Positions 1-6,820 of a stretch of DNA of 22,188 nucleotides are shown one piece after another. The notes below the pieces were generated by a model that worked only from the letters and a program-made list of their open reading frames with translations, was not told where the DNA came from and did not search any database. Each line of letters begins with the position of its first letter. The stretch's first letter is position 1. This DNA is from CAZSDW01 sp964605705 (GTDB lineage Bacteria; Fidelibacterota; UBA2242): the NCBI GenBank assembly GCA_964605705.1, contig CAZSDW010000044.1, positions 1 through 22,188 of the forward strand, written 5' to 3'. The translations under genes were made by a program, and so were the position numbers.

Positions 1-2619
1 TGAAATATTGGGTTTTCTACCGTATTTTTCCCTTGGTTCAAAAAGCATCATGGTACTAATGCTAATATGGGGATTTTTCTTTCTTTCTTCAGGATAAATG
101 TATAAAGGTGTTTGTTGGATGATTCCTTTACTGCTGAAAAAGGTTCGGTTATCAACCATATGCTCAGTAATTAAAAAATGAGAATAGGAAATATTACCCG
201 AGTATTGTCTCATAAAACATAGACCAATATTTTCTTCCTGCATGTGGCTCATAACACGTTTAACTGTTCTCCAGACTACTGAATCATGCCAAAAAATATA
301 TCTATCATCAAAAGGACGATAAGTGACAGGTAAAATGAAATTATTTAGTTCGGAATCGGATATTGGCTGTAACATATTCCATGCTTTTCGAATGTTCCAC
401 CCTTTCTTTTTACTTATTTGAAAAAAGGTATGAAGATCATCATCATTATATCTGGAATTTTTAAAGAGTCTAATTCGATTTTCTATTGAATGTTTTTCAA
501 AATCAATTACAAAAGTATCCCTCGCTGTTGTCATACCAACGCCATTAAGAGGAAATATCTCAGAAATCTTTTTCCAATCAAGGTATCGCCTTATTTTTTC
601 AGTATCTCTTTTAATCAAGAAATAATATGGGCTTTGCGGCAATATTTTCCGGTAATTATTTACTGTGAATTCATGCTCTTTGAGCCAGTTGTATTTTTCC
701 TCACGTAATCCGTACAAATCCGTATGATAAACCTGTGGTTTTCTCGAAGTCTTTTTTCTTACGAAAAGCGCAATCGCAACACCCTGACGAATATCAAAGA
801 CATTTTCATCCTTATTTCCTTCAGGTGTCGTTTCTTTTTTAAGGCTGTTGCCATGCAGATCAAGAATATAAATCTCATCAAAGGTTTTCATCAGGCTTTG
901 ACGCATCCCACGAAAGGTTGGATTATCCAAATAGCTGTGGTTGGTGATCATACCCACAATACCATAACCGGAAGTCTGGATTTTCCACTGGGCAAACCGT
1001 AGAAATTTAACATAATCGTCTTGAAGCCACTTCGGATTTTTCTCACCTAAAGACTCACCGTCAACAGTATAGTAACTCTGTGTGCCGTCTATATCTTCTT
1101 TTAGCAGGCGTTCCGTCCATTCATTGATATTGGCGGAGATGCCGCTATAGGGCGGATTGCCCAGAATCACTAATATTGGTTGTTCCTTTTTGACCTTTCC
1201 TGCCATATGACTTTCTTCACTCAACGAACTCAAGCCGGGAATGGCAATCTGCTCGATTTCTTCCATTTCCAGTGTGTTTGTCAGGTAAAGTTTGAATCGT
1301 TCATCATCTTCCATTTTATAACCGAGTTCCTCAAAGATGAATCCCATCTTCAGATGACCGATAGCATAAGGCGCCATCATCAGTTCAAAGGCATAATAAT
1401 TTTGCAGGATGGTTTTCCTGATCCATTGGTGCAGGTCGCCTTCTCCATACTTTTCTTTATGTTCCTGAACTGCTAGACGAATAGCCTCGGCAGGAAATGT
1501 GAGTGTTCCGGCTGCTGGATCGAGCAGTTTTACTTCATCGCTGGCAAGCCCGTCTGCCAGACCAAAATGAGATTTCAAGATTGAATTAATTGCCCGAACG
1601 ATATAACCAACCACCGGCTCCGGTGTATAATAGACACCCCGGCGTTCCCGGACTTGTGGATCATAGGTTGTTAGAAAGGTTTCATAAAAGTGAATGATCG
1701 GGTCTTTGCCTTTGCCGGTTATATGATATTCATGCAGGATCTTATTGACATCGGCGACATTCAATATTTCGGCAATATCTTCAACGATGATTTGTAAGGA
1801 TTTAGGCGGTTCTTCAAGCGAGATAAATCGGAACACATCCCGCAGAATGCCGATCGTATGGGGAATATAATCAAATGCAACCCGGCGGTTAAATTCTCCA
1901 TCTGCTCTGGTTCGGGCGGCAAATAGTCCATATGTAATAGTCTGAGCATAGAGATCGGCGAACTGCTTCTCGTTCAATGTTCCTATCAGGTAAGTTTTAA
2001 AGGCTTCAAAAAAACCGACAATCTGATTGTGACCCTTACTGCCATTTTCCGCCATTTCCACGATAATGACTTCATCCCGTAGGAATCGGGTACGTTTGGC
2101 TAATTCAATCGCCAGTGTTTTCGCCGTTTGAACTTTTGGCAACGAGAAAGAGAAGAAAAGATCGAAGAGTTCTTTGAATTGATCGATATGCTCTACAGGT
2201 GGCGGAGTCTTCAATTTCTGTACAATAATCGGGCGTCCGATCCTGACCTGGGCGATACGCTGACCGTCGCGGTAAAGCTGGAATTCGTAGAAATTGGTCA
2301 ATATGACATTCGGGAAGGTAGAGCGATAGCGTTTTAATTGTTCTGAATCTTCAATATGATCGAGATTGCTTACGAATGGGTCTTTGGCTTCAATGTAGCC
2401 GGTAATGTGGTTCTTGCCATCCCAAATGCGAAAGTCGGGATTACCTGCCTCCGTCTTCTTGGGAAGAATGGTAACATCGATGTTTTTTATATTTTGGACA
2501 TTAGCATATTGCTTAATCAATTCGTCAAGGTGTTTATAAAAACTTTCTTCCCGGGCATCACCGTGGAGAGCGGTTTTTGTAAGATTATCCAGATACAGTT
2601 TTACAAGTTTATTTAACAA
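1..2619 (-). CDS. Type IIG/ISP-like restriction-modification enzyme (N6-adenine methylase fused to nuclease), 3' end outside window
   Basis: The frame is open from a stop at 2637-2635 to position 1, giving 873 visible codons and no stop, so the C-terminus lies beyond the left edge. The likely start is TTG at 2619, preceded by GGTGA; the nearby ATG at 2624 is in another frame and stops at once. Residues 60-79 hold a PD-(D/E)XK nuclease signature (P61-D62, E77-A-K79). The methylase core follows: YYTPEPVV at 330, motif I LDPAAGTLTF with D367, and motif IV NPPY at 488-491, the signature of N6-adenine methylases. Seen: nuclease and methylase in one chain, with at least 380 further residues. Known: such enzymes (type IIG, or type ISP when a helicase is present) cut and methylate as one polypeptide, with the C-terminus choosing the target. 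No helicase motif was seen between nuclease and methylase, so IIG-like is preferred. No partner genes are visible. Confidence 0.9.
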   Translation of the reverse strand, partial: MLNKLVKLYLDNLTKTALHGDAREESFYKHLDELIKQYANVQNIKNIDVTILPKKTEAGNPDFRIWDGKNHITGYIEAKDPFVSNLDHIEDSEQLKRYRSTFPNVILTNFYEFQLYRDGQRIAQVRIGRPIIVQKLKTPPPVEHIDQFKELFDLFFSFSLPKVQTAKTLAIELAKRTRFLRDEVIIVEMAENGSKGHNQIVGFFEAFKTYLIGTLNEKQFADLYAQTITYGLFAARTRADGEFNRRVAFDYIPHTIGILRDVFRFISLEEPPKSLQIIVEDIAEILNVADVNKILHEYHITGKGKDPIIHFYETFLTTYDPQVRERRGVYYTPEPVVGYIVRAINSILKSHFGLADGLASDEVKLLDPAAGTLTFPAEAIRLAVQEHKEKYGEGDLHQWIRKTILQNYYAFELMMAPYAIGHLKMGFIFEELGYKMEDDERFKLYLTNTLEMEEIEQIAIPGLSSLSEESHMAGKVKKEQPILVILGNPPYSGISANINEWTERLLKEDIDGTQSYYTVDGESLGEKNPKWLQDDYVKFLRFAQWKIQTSGYGIVGMITNHSYLDNPTFRGMRQSLMKTFDEIYILDLHGNSLKKETTPEGNKDENVFDIRQGVAIALFVRKKTSRKPQVYHTDLYGLREEKYNWLKEHEFTVNNYRKILPQSPYYFLIKRDTEKIRRYLDWKKISEIFPLNGVGMTTARDTFVIDFEKHSIENRIRLFKNSRYNDDDLHTFFQISKKKGWNIRKAWNMLQPISDSELNNFILPVTYRPFDDRYIFWHDSVVWRTVKRVMSHMQEENIGLCFMRQYSGNISYSHFLITEHMVDNRTFFSSKGIIQQTPLYIYPEERKKNPHISISTMMLFEPREKYGRKPNIS

Positions 2620-3012
2620 AACATTTTCACCAACTTATGGTTCCTTTATAAAGAAAGTAATATACATTGCTCACGTAAATCGATAACACTATTTGGAATT
2701 GTGCCATGTTGCCTTAAATATATCAAGCAATTTGGCAACTGGCAAGCGTAAAAAATAATGCCATTTTTAGACCAAGACTGTATTAAATCTCTTAAATTAT
2801 TTTCAATCAGCACTTGACATTTTAATTTTCAGTCCCTACTATTAATTCAAATAAAAAATATGAGCAGGTAATGCCTATCTGTTTTATTAATAGTTCACTG
2901 GAAAGTTTAATCGTTAACCTTATACACGTCGATGCGTGATTGTTTTCATGGTTCTTTAACAGGATGATGTTTTTGGCAGATACTTCTTTGCTGGATTGAA
3001 GCAAGGTTGTCG
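2620..3012. other. AT-rich intergenic spacer
   Basis: This stretch lies upstream of the restriction-modification gene and holds no convincing gene. Small reading frames on both strands lack ribosome binding sites and recognisable motifs. It must contain the promoter of the minus-strand restriction gene, but I see no convincing -35/-10 pair. The only structured element is the imperfect inverted repeat at 2702-2744. The composition changes abruptly to GC-richer sequence after about 3010. Confidence 0.5.
2702..2744. repeat. Imperfect inverted repeat upstream of the restriction-modification gene
   Basis: TGCCA-T-GTTGCC (2702-2713) pairs with GGCAACTGGCA (2734-2744) with one bulged T and a 20-nt AT-rich loop. 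It lies about 85 bp upstream of the restriction gene start. It could be a leader hairpin or a binding site for a controller, but no controller gene is visible. It has no T-tract on either side, so it is not a typical terminator. Confidence 0.45.
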
Positions 3013-3052
3013 AAGCGGGGATCGGTGACGGGTGATTGGCCGTTCCCCGCTT
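3013..3052. repeat. GC-rich 9-bp inverted repeat followed by TTTT
   Basis: AAGCGGGGA (3013-3021) is exactly complementary to TCCCCGCTT (3044-3052), with a 22-nt loop, and runs into a short T stretch on the plus strand. It marks the point where composition changes from AT-rich to GC-richer sequence. It resembles a terminator hairpin, but no plus-strand gene ends here and the loop is long. It may be the edge of an inserted segment. Confidence 0.4.
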
Positions 3053-3144
3053 TTCTCCTGTTCCGCGAGCCGACAAAGGACGTATCCGGATCAGCCGGTT
3101 ATCCCGGGACAATGGTTGAGAAAGTACCGGAAAAGATCGATCGA

Positions 3145-3244
3145 NNNNNNNNNNNNNNNNNNNNNNNNNNNNNNNNNNNNNNNNNNNNNNNNNNNNNNNN
3201 NNNNNNNNNNNNNNNNNNNNNNNNNNNNNNNNNNNNNNNNNNNN
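3145..3244. other. Assembly (scaffold) gap of exactly 100 N
   Basis: Positions 3145-3244 are all N. One hundred is a common placeholder for a gap of unknown size, so true distance and content are unknown. The left contig ends with GATCGATCGA and the right contig begins with the same ten bases, so the contigs may in fact overlap there or meet in a short tandem repeat. Any reading frame crossing the gap is unreliable. Confidence 0.98.
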
Positions 3245-3245
3245 G

Positions 3246-3514
3246 ATCGATCGATGCCGATATAAGGTTTTTCGGGGTACTGACGAAGGATTCGCAGTCC
3301 CCGGAGTTGTTAAATCAGCCCAATCGGCGGAGTCGAAAAATCGTTTTGCCGAAAGGAATATCGATCAGCTGTCTCCGGTGTAAAAGCCGGGGACGCCACG
3401 GAAAAGCGGGACGCAAAACTGGATGAAATGGATCGCTGGATAGCGGATTTCAAACAGGTCGCCATGATCGCATTGGGAGACAATCCCCAATGGCTGGATA
3501 AGCTGGGATTTTGA
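3246..3514 (+). pseudogene. C-terminal remnant of an unrecognised helical protein, frameshifted and cut by the gap
   Basis: One frame is open from the gap edge to TAA at 3381-3383 and reads KNRFAERNIDQLS near its end. A second frame, open from 3314 to TGA at 3512-3514, reads DATEKRDAKLDEMDRWIADF and ends NPQWLDKLGF. A single one-base shift near 3350-3380 would join them into one hydrophilic, helix-rich C-terminus. I do not recognise the family with confidence; its tail resembles short hypothetical proteins ending in PQ-L-LG. It may be a true pseudogene or sequencing error near a contig end. Its stop overlaps the TTG that opens the transposase frame, suggesting that the mobile element landed at the end of this gene. 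Confidence 0.45.
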
Positions 3515-4173
3515 CAGAAAATTGCTGTAGGGGCGCAAGACTTTGCGCCTCAACAAAAATTCAATATTTTCACAAATCCATTCGATTAAAAGGGTACGAT
3601 TATTCCCAGCCGGGAGCGTATTTCCTGACATTGTGCACCCACCGCCGGGCGAATCTATTCGGGAATATCACGAACGGTGAGATGGTGTTGAATGAATGGG
3701 GGAAGGTAGTTGCCGAAGAATTGATTCGTTCGGTAGATGTCCGATCGGAGATAGAATTGGATAAATGGATAATCATGCCTAACCACGTTCATATAATCGT
3801 TGTTATCATAGCGGCGCAAGGCCTTGCGCCCGAATCCGATCCAAACACAACGAACAATATGGCGCATAGCCATGCGCCCCTACGGGCTAAACCGGAATTC
3901 AAACGTCAATCCCGGTCTATTGGATCTTTTATTGTTGGATTTAAATCCATTACTACAAAATGTATCAATATTCAACGTAATACGCCCGGAATTTCTCTCT
4001 GGCAACGCAATTATTATGAACATATTATCCGGGATGAACGGGAATTGAATAAAATCCGGCGATATTCCATCAATAATCCGCCCCAATGGGAATATGACCG
4101 TGAAAACCGGAATGGAAAACCGATTGATGAAAAGAAGAAATTCTGGTCAAAATTTCTAAATGAATTTGAATGA
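3511..4173 (+). CDS. REP-associated tyrosine transposase (RAYT, IS200/Y1 HUH family)
   Basis: This is a 220-aa frame of the Y1_Tnp superfamily that acts on REP palindromes by single-strand cleavage. SIRLKGYDYSQPGAYFLT (23-40) is the typical RAYT N-terminus, MPNHVHII (89-96) carries the HUH metal site H92/H94, and RNYYEHIIRDERELNKIR (166-183) carries the catalytic tyrosine (Y168 or Y169). The tail NNPPQWEYD is also typical. The start is uncertain: the only in-frame canonical initiator upstream is TTG at 3511, which would put the upstream palindrome inside the coding sequence. Family members usually begin close to residue 17, where this sequence has only ATT (3559). Two REP-like palindromes lie in frame between the HUH and tyrosine motifs, encoding AAQGLAPE (101-108) and MAHSHAPLRAK (117-127). 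Both motifs are intact, so the enzyme may be active if translated. Confidence 0.88.
   Translation: MTENCCRGARLCASTKIQYFHKSIRLKGYDYSQPGAYFLTLCTHRRANLFGNITNGEMVLNEWGKVVAEELIRSVDVRSEIELDKWIIMPNHVHIIVVIIAAQGLAPESDPNTTNNMAHSHAPLRAKPEFKRQSRSIGSFIVGFKSITTKCINIQRNTPGISLWQRNYYEHIIRDERELNKIRRYSINNPPQWEYDRENRNGKPIDEKKKFWSKFLNEFE
3527..3554. repeat. REP-like palindrome 1, upstream of the RAYT core
   Basis: It reads GTAGGGGCGCAAG (3527-3539), then ACTTTGCGCCTCAAC. The stem is GGCGCAA (3532-3538) with TTGCGCC (3543-3549) and a 4-nt loop GACT. The right flank CGCCTCAAC is the inverted copy of GTTGAGGCG in palindrome 4 beyond the gene, so the transposase core is bracketed by inverted elements. Known: RAYT genes are normally flanked by the REPs they recognise. 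Confidence 0.8.
3813..3830. repeat. REP-like palindrome 2, inside the RAYT coding sequence
   Basis: GGCGCAAGGCCTTGCGCC is a perfect 18-nt palindrome. It shares the GGCGCAAG/TTGCGCC arms with palindrome 1 and lies in frame within the transposase, encoding part of AAQGLAPE, just after the HUH motif. The coding frame is kept. Confidence 0.85.
3861..3883. repeat. REP-like palindrome 3, inside the RAYT coding sequence
   Basis: GGCGCATAGCCATGCGCC (3861-3878) is palindromic apart from the centre and is followed by CCTAC. The GCGCCCCTAC end is the inverted form of the GTAGGGGCGC start of palindrome 1, so the two are oppositely oriented, as in BIME pairs. It lies in frame, encoding MAHSHAPLRAK together with its flanks. 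Confidence 0.82.
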
Positions 4174-4177
4174 TTCG

Positions 4178-4240
4178 TTGAGGCGCATAGCCATATAGCT
4201 CAGCATACCATCATTAATCCTTAGCGGTGCAAGGCATTGA
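4178..4240. repeat. Degenerate REP-like elements downstream of the RAYT
   Basis: GTTGAGGCGCATAGCCATA (about 4178-4194) starts four bases after the RAYT stop and carries the inverted flank of palindrome 1, but its right arm has decayed. A second, weaker copy lies around 4225-4240 (GGTGCAAGGCATTG). The rest of 4174-4328 holds no gene. Both look like old, mutated copies of the same element. Confidence 0.6.
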
Positions 4241-4328
4241 GATCTGATATATAATCCTTCCTGAAAAAATGTAGAGGTAATTCTTGTCAACGATCCTGCT
4301 TCGGCGATGAATTTGCTCCTGCAGAAAA

Positions 4329-4682
4329 TTATTTGTCGCTTTTCTTGATGATAACTTCAGGGTATTCGATGATGGCTGGTTCGAGTTTGATATCCAGTGT
4401 GGTGGTCTCCCCGGCAGTAATCACGACATCTTTCAATTCAACGGTTTTATAACTTATCATCGTAATTCGGAAACAGTATTTACCTTCCGGAAGACCAGGG
4501 AGGAAAAATTTTCCTTTGTCATTGCTGGCTGCCCCGATTTTGCTTTCCGGTACGAATATATTGGCGGCAGCGAGTGGCTTGCCGGATTCTTTGTCTGTAA
4601 CTGTCCCGGTAAGTTTGCCAACCTGAGCAGTCAGAACGAGAGGGAGGAGAATTGCCAGAATGATGAGTACTTTCTTGAACAT
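4329..4682 (-). CDS. Small exported protein with carboxypeptidase-regulatory-like (CarboxypepD_reg) domain
   Basis: The frame encodes 117 aa from ATG at 4682, chosen because GAGG lies seven bases upstream; a GTG two codons earlier sits too close. Residues 1-20 are a signal peptide (MFKKVLIILAILLPLVLTAQ). The rest is one beta-sandwich of the carboxypeptidase regulatory-like family: the GxVTDKESGKPLAAANIFV start, then a GKF-LPGLPEGKY segment and a terminal strand ending in LDIKLEP. Known: in the FCB group this domain opens TonB-dependent receptors and occurs in cell-surface proteins; here it stands alone, with no barrel. It follows the M56/TonB gene by 15 bp on the same strand and is probably the last gene of the BlaI-controlled operon. 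A role as periplasmic partner of the TonB-like domains is inference. Confidence 0.82.
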   Translation of the reverse strand: MFKKVLIILAILLPLVLTAQVGKLTGTVTDKESGKPLAAANIFVPESKIGAASNDKGKFFLPGLPEGKYCFRITMISYKTVELKDVVITAGETTTLDIKLEPAIIEYPEVIIKKSDK

Positions 4683-4697
4683 AATCACACCTCATAC

Positions 4698-6401
4698 TTA
4701 GGGTTTGAATACTACTGGAATCATAATCCAGACGCCGATCGTTTTATCGCGCTGTTTTGCAGGAATAAATTCAGTTTTTTCAATCGCAGCGATTGCCGCC
4801 TTATCATAGGCTTTATTGCCACAGGATTGCTCAATGGATAGTTGTGTCGCATTGCCGTCTATATCAATAAAAGTTCTGACGACTGTTTTTCCATCAATCA
4901 TTCCCTTTTTTGGTAAGACAATATTTTTTTGGATTGATTTGAAACCGCCAATCGGTTCGGGTGGCGAATCATAGGCAACGAATTCAGGACCTGCATATTT
5001 TTGCAGCTGTGCGCTCTCACTGCTTTTGTCATTATCGAGTTTGAAAATAATTGGAATGGTAATATTGACTCCGACCGGTTTATCATTCAAAATTGCCGGT
5101 TTGAACTTTGTCTTGGTGATGGCTTTTATAGCGGCTTCTTCGAGACTTTTAATGCCCGGTGATCGCATGATGACCGGCTTGATCACATCCCCTTTTTCAG
5201 TAATGAAAACCTGCACGATGACCGTCCCTTCGTTACCGGCGGCTTTGTCCGATGGCGGGTAAACAAGATTCTGCTGAACCATTTTAAAACCACCAATAGG
5301 TTCAGGGGGTGTGTCAAAAGCGATGAATTCTGCACCCTCGGCGGGTGGTTCCGGGGGTGGCAATTTTTCCTGGGGCACGGGTGGTGGTGGCGGTGGGAGA
5401 ATTTCAGTCTGGCTGACTCCGGCGGTAATTATCACAAATACGGCAAGCAGAACAAGAACAGTTTTTTGAAATAATCCTAACTTCATTTTAATCTCCTTTC
5501 CACGATTTAAGAGATATTCGAATCGCCGGACTATCGTTCTTCTGGAAAAGAAAAGCCCGTTAGCGATCAGCGGCAAGCGGCGATGAACGAGGAAACTTTC
5601 CAGGTTATCCATCAATGTGCGTCCGTACCGGGTGGGATTCTCATTCAAGACGGCGATAGCAGTATCGTCACAGATCTTTTCCCGTTGAAAATTAATCTGG
5701 TGATTGGCGAGCCAGACCAGCGGGTGAAAAAAGTAAAGAAGGTTGAGAATGTTCTGGAAACTGATGATGAGAATATCTTTTCGCTGAATATGTGCGAGTT
5801 CATGGCAGAGAACGTGATTCAGCTGCTGATCGGTCCATTGCAGTGCTGATTGGGGGAGATAAATAACCGGTTTACGAAATCCTCTGGTAAAAGGAGCCGG
5901 AACGTTCGGCGACAATTGTAATCCAATCGGTTTGTTAATTCTTAATTGAGTAGTGAGTTTTTGCGGAATTTTTTTATCCGGATAGATTTGCGCGTGTTTC
6001 AAAGATGAAAAAAACAGGTGCTCATTACGGAAATATAGCAGGATTAAAAAAAGGATTCCCAGTATCCACAGGATCAGAAGAATTGACTGAATCGACAGCG
6101 ATGCCGCCGCTATTGATTCGGAAGAAATCCTGATTGGACTTGAATCTAATAAAACGGGATTCAGTGACATTACCGGAATGTGATACCGCTGCAGAAATGG
6201 TAGCCTGATCACCGGCAGAAGAACTGCTTTCAGAAGAAACAGTGACCAGACGGAGTACAAAAATACTGATGATTTCTTTCGAAAAAGTCCGGTAATTCCG
6301 AATAGTATGACGAACAGAATTACCAGCTGCAGAGAGTTCAATGCAATAATTCTGAACCATATTTCACTGATCTGATTGAGTCGCGTGATGATCTCAGCCA
6401 T
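4698..6401 (-). CDS. BlaR1/MecR1-like M56 peptidase with two TonB C-terminal domains
   Basis: This is a 567-aa membrane protein. The N-terminal half is an M56 peptidase: membrane segments near 21-40, 47-66 and 104-124, zinc motif HELAH at 200-204, and REKICDD (240-246) likely giving the third ligand. A further segment lies at 311-330. Then comes a proline-rich stretch (335-353) and two TonB C-terminal-like domains (about 370-455 and 485-566). Each is introduced by the same phrase, EF-A-D-PPEPIGGF, at 358-372 and 473-487, which points to tandem duplication. Known: M56 proteins such as BlaR1 cleave or trigger loss of the BlaI repressor after sensing cell-envelope stress, and M56-TonB fusions are common in the FCB group. 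It lacks a penicillin-binding sensor domain, so the signal is not evidently a beta-lactam. The start overlaps the repressor gene by 8 bp and has an AAGGAG upstream. Confidence 0.92.
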   Translation of the reverse strand: MAEIITRLNQISEIWFRIIALNSLQLVILFVILFGITGLFRKKSSVFLYSVWSLFLLKAVLLPVIRLPFLQRYHIPVMSLNPVLLDSSPIRISSESIAAASLSIQSILLILWILGILFLILLYFRNEHLFFSSLKHAQIYPDKKIPQKLTTQLRINKPIGLQLSPNVPAPFTRGFRKPVIYLPQSALQWTDQQLNHVLCHELAHIQRKDILIISFQNILNLLYFFHPLVWLANHQINFQREKICDDTAIAVLNENPTRYGRTLMDNLESFLVHRRLPLIANGLFFSRRTIVRRFEYLLNRGKEIKMKLGLFQKTVLVLLAVFVIITAGVSQTEILPPPPPPVPQEKLPPPEPPAEGAEFIAFDTPPEPIGGFKMVQQNLVYPPSDKAAGNEGTVIVQVFITEKGDVIKPVIMRSPGIKSLEEAAIKAITKTKFKPAILNDKPVGVNITIPIIFKLDNDKSSESAQLQKYAGPEFVAYDSPPEPIGGFKSIQKNIVLPKKGMIDGKTVVRTFIDIDGNATQLSIEQSCGNKAYDKAAIAAIEKTEFIPAKQRDKTIGVWIMIPVVFKP

Positions 6402-6777
6402 TTTCCTGCTCCTTTTTCTCGATCATTTTCTTAATTGATATCAAATCCTCTTCATTGATATTTTGAGTATCGATAAGATAGGCTGCCATTTTTGAGATTG
6501 ATCCATCAAAAGCACGTTTGATAAAATGACTGGTTTCCCGTTTGAGGGTGTCGGTTTCTTTGACTCTGGCAGTGTAGAAATTGACCAGACCGATTTTTTC
6601 TTTTGCCAGATACTTTTTATCCACCAGCCGTTCCATATAGGTTTGGATTGTTGTATAAGCTCGTGATTGAGCGGGAGAGAGGGCTTCATGAACATCCCGG
6701 ACAGTGGTTTTATCGTTTTTCCAGATCTGTTTCATGATTTCCCATTCGATTTTTGTCAATGTTTCGACTTTGGGCAT
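6394..6777 (-). CDS. BlaI/MecI family transcriptional repressor
   Basis: The frame encodes 127 aa. The N-terminal winged helix is typical: PKVETLTKIEWEIMKQIWK, then TTVRDVHEAL and the recognition region SRAYTTIQTYMERLVDKKYL, followed by a dimerising C-terminal helical region. The start at ATG 6777 is preferred over ATG 6783 because GGAG (6784-6787) abuts the first ATG but lies six bases before the second. Known: BlaI/MecI dimers bind TACTA-type palindromes and are inactivated by proteolysis in the presence of an M56 membrane peptidase. The next gene, overlapping by 8 bp, is exactly such a peptidase, and a matching palindrome lies just downstream of the promoter. The operon is therefore probably autoregulated. 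No beta-lactamase or penicillin-binding protein gene is in the window. Confidence 0.93.
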   Translation of the reverse strand: MPKVETLTKIEWEIMKQIWKNDKTTVRDVHEALSPAQSRAYTTIQTYMERLVDKKYLAKEKIGLVNFYTARVKETDTLKRETSHFIKRAFDGSISKMAAYLIDTQNINEEDLISIKKMIEKKEQENG

Positions 6778-6783
6778 AATCAT

Positions 6784-6787
6784 CTCC
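6784..6787 (-). promoter_or_regulatory. Ribosome binding site that decides the repressor start
   Basis: GGAG directly touches the first possible ATG (6783) and is six bases from the second (6777). Normal spacing selects the second, giving an N-terminus MPKVETLTK rather than MIMPKVETLTK. Confidence 0.65.
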
Positions 6788-6804
6788 GATATTTGTCGTT
6801 AACC

Positions 6805-6820
6805 TACTACGTTAGTAGTA
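6805..6820. promoter_or_regulatory. Probable BlaI-type operator
   Basis: TACTAC (6805-6810) and GTAGTA (6815-6820) form a perfect dyad around GTTA. It sits at the transcription start region immediately downstream of the -10 element of the operon promoter. Known BlaI/MecI boxes are TACTA/TAGTA-type dyads, so repressor binding here would block transcription of its own operon. The assignment rests on sequence pattern and context. Confidence 0.75.

Noticed and set aside
490..2616. Several plus-strand frames of 60-100 codons
   Set aside because: They lie opposite the restriction-modification gene, whose intact catalytic motifs fix the coding strand.
2822..3112. A 96-codon minus-strand frame upstream of the restriction gene
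   Set aside because: It has no ribosome binding site or recognisable motif, spans the abrupt composition change, and lies in an otherwise non-coding spacer.
3007..3426. A plus-strand frame crossing the N gap
   Set aside because: It is continuous only because Ns are translated as unknown residues; length and phase across the gap are arbitrary.
3500..4240. Repeated short palindromes as a CRISPR array
   Set aside because: The palindromes are irregularly spaced, differ in flanks, and lie in and around a RAYT gene; there are no regular spacers or cas genes.
4698..6777. Beta-lactam resistance locus
   Set aside because: The repressor and M56 peptidase resemble BlaI/BlaR1, but there is no penicillin-binding sensor domain and no beta-lactamase or PBP gene nearby; the exported metallo-hydrolases belong to COG1237 and UlaG branches, not to class B beta-lactamases.
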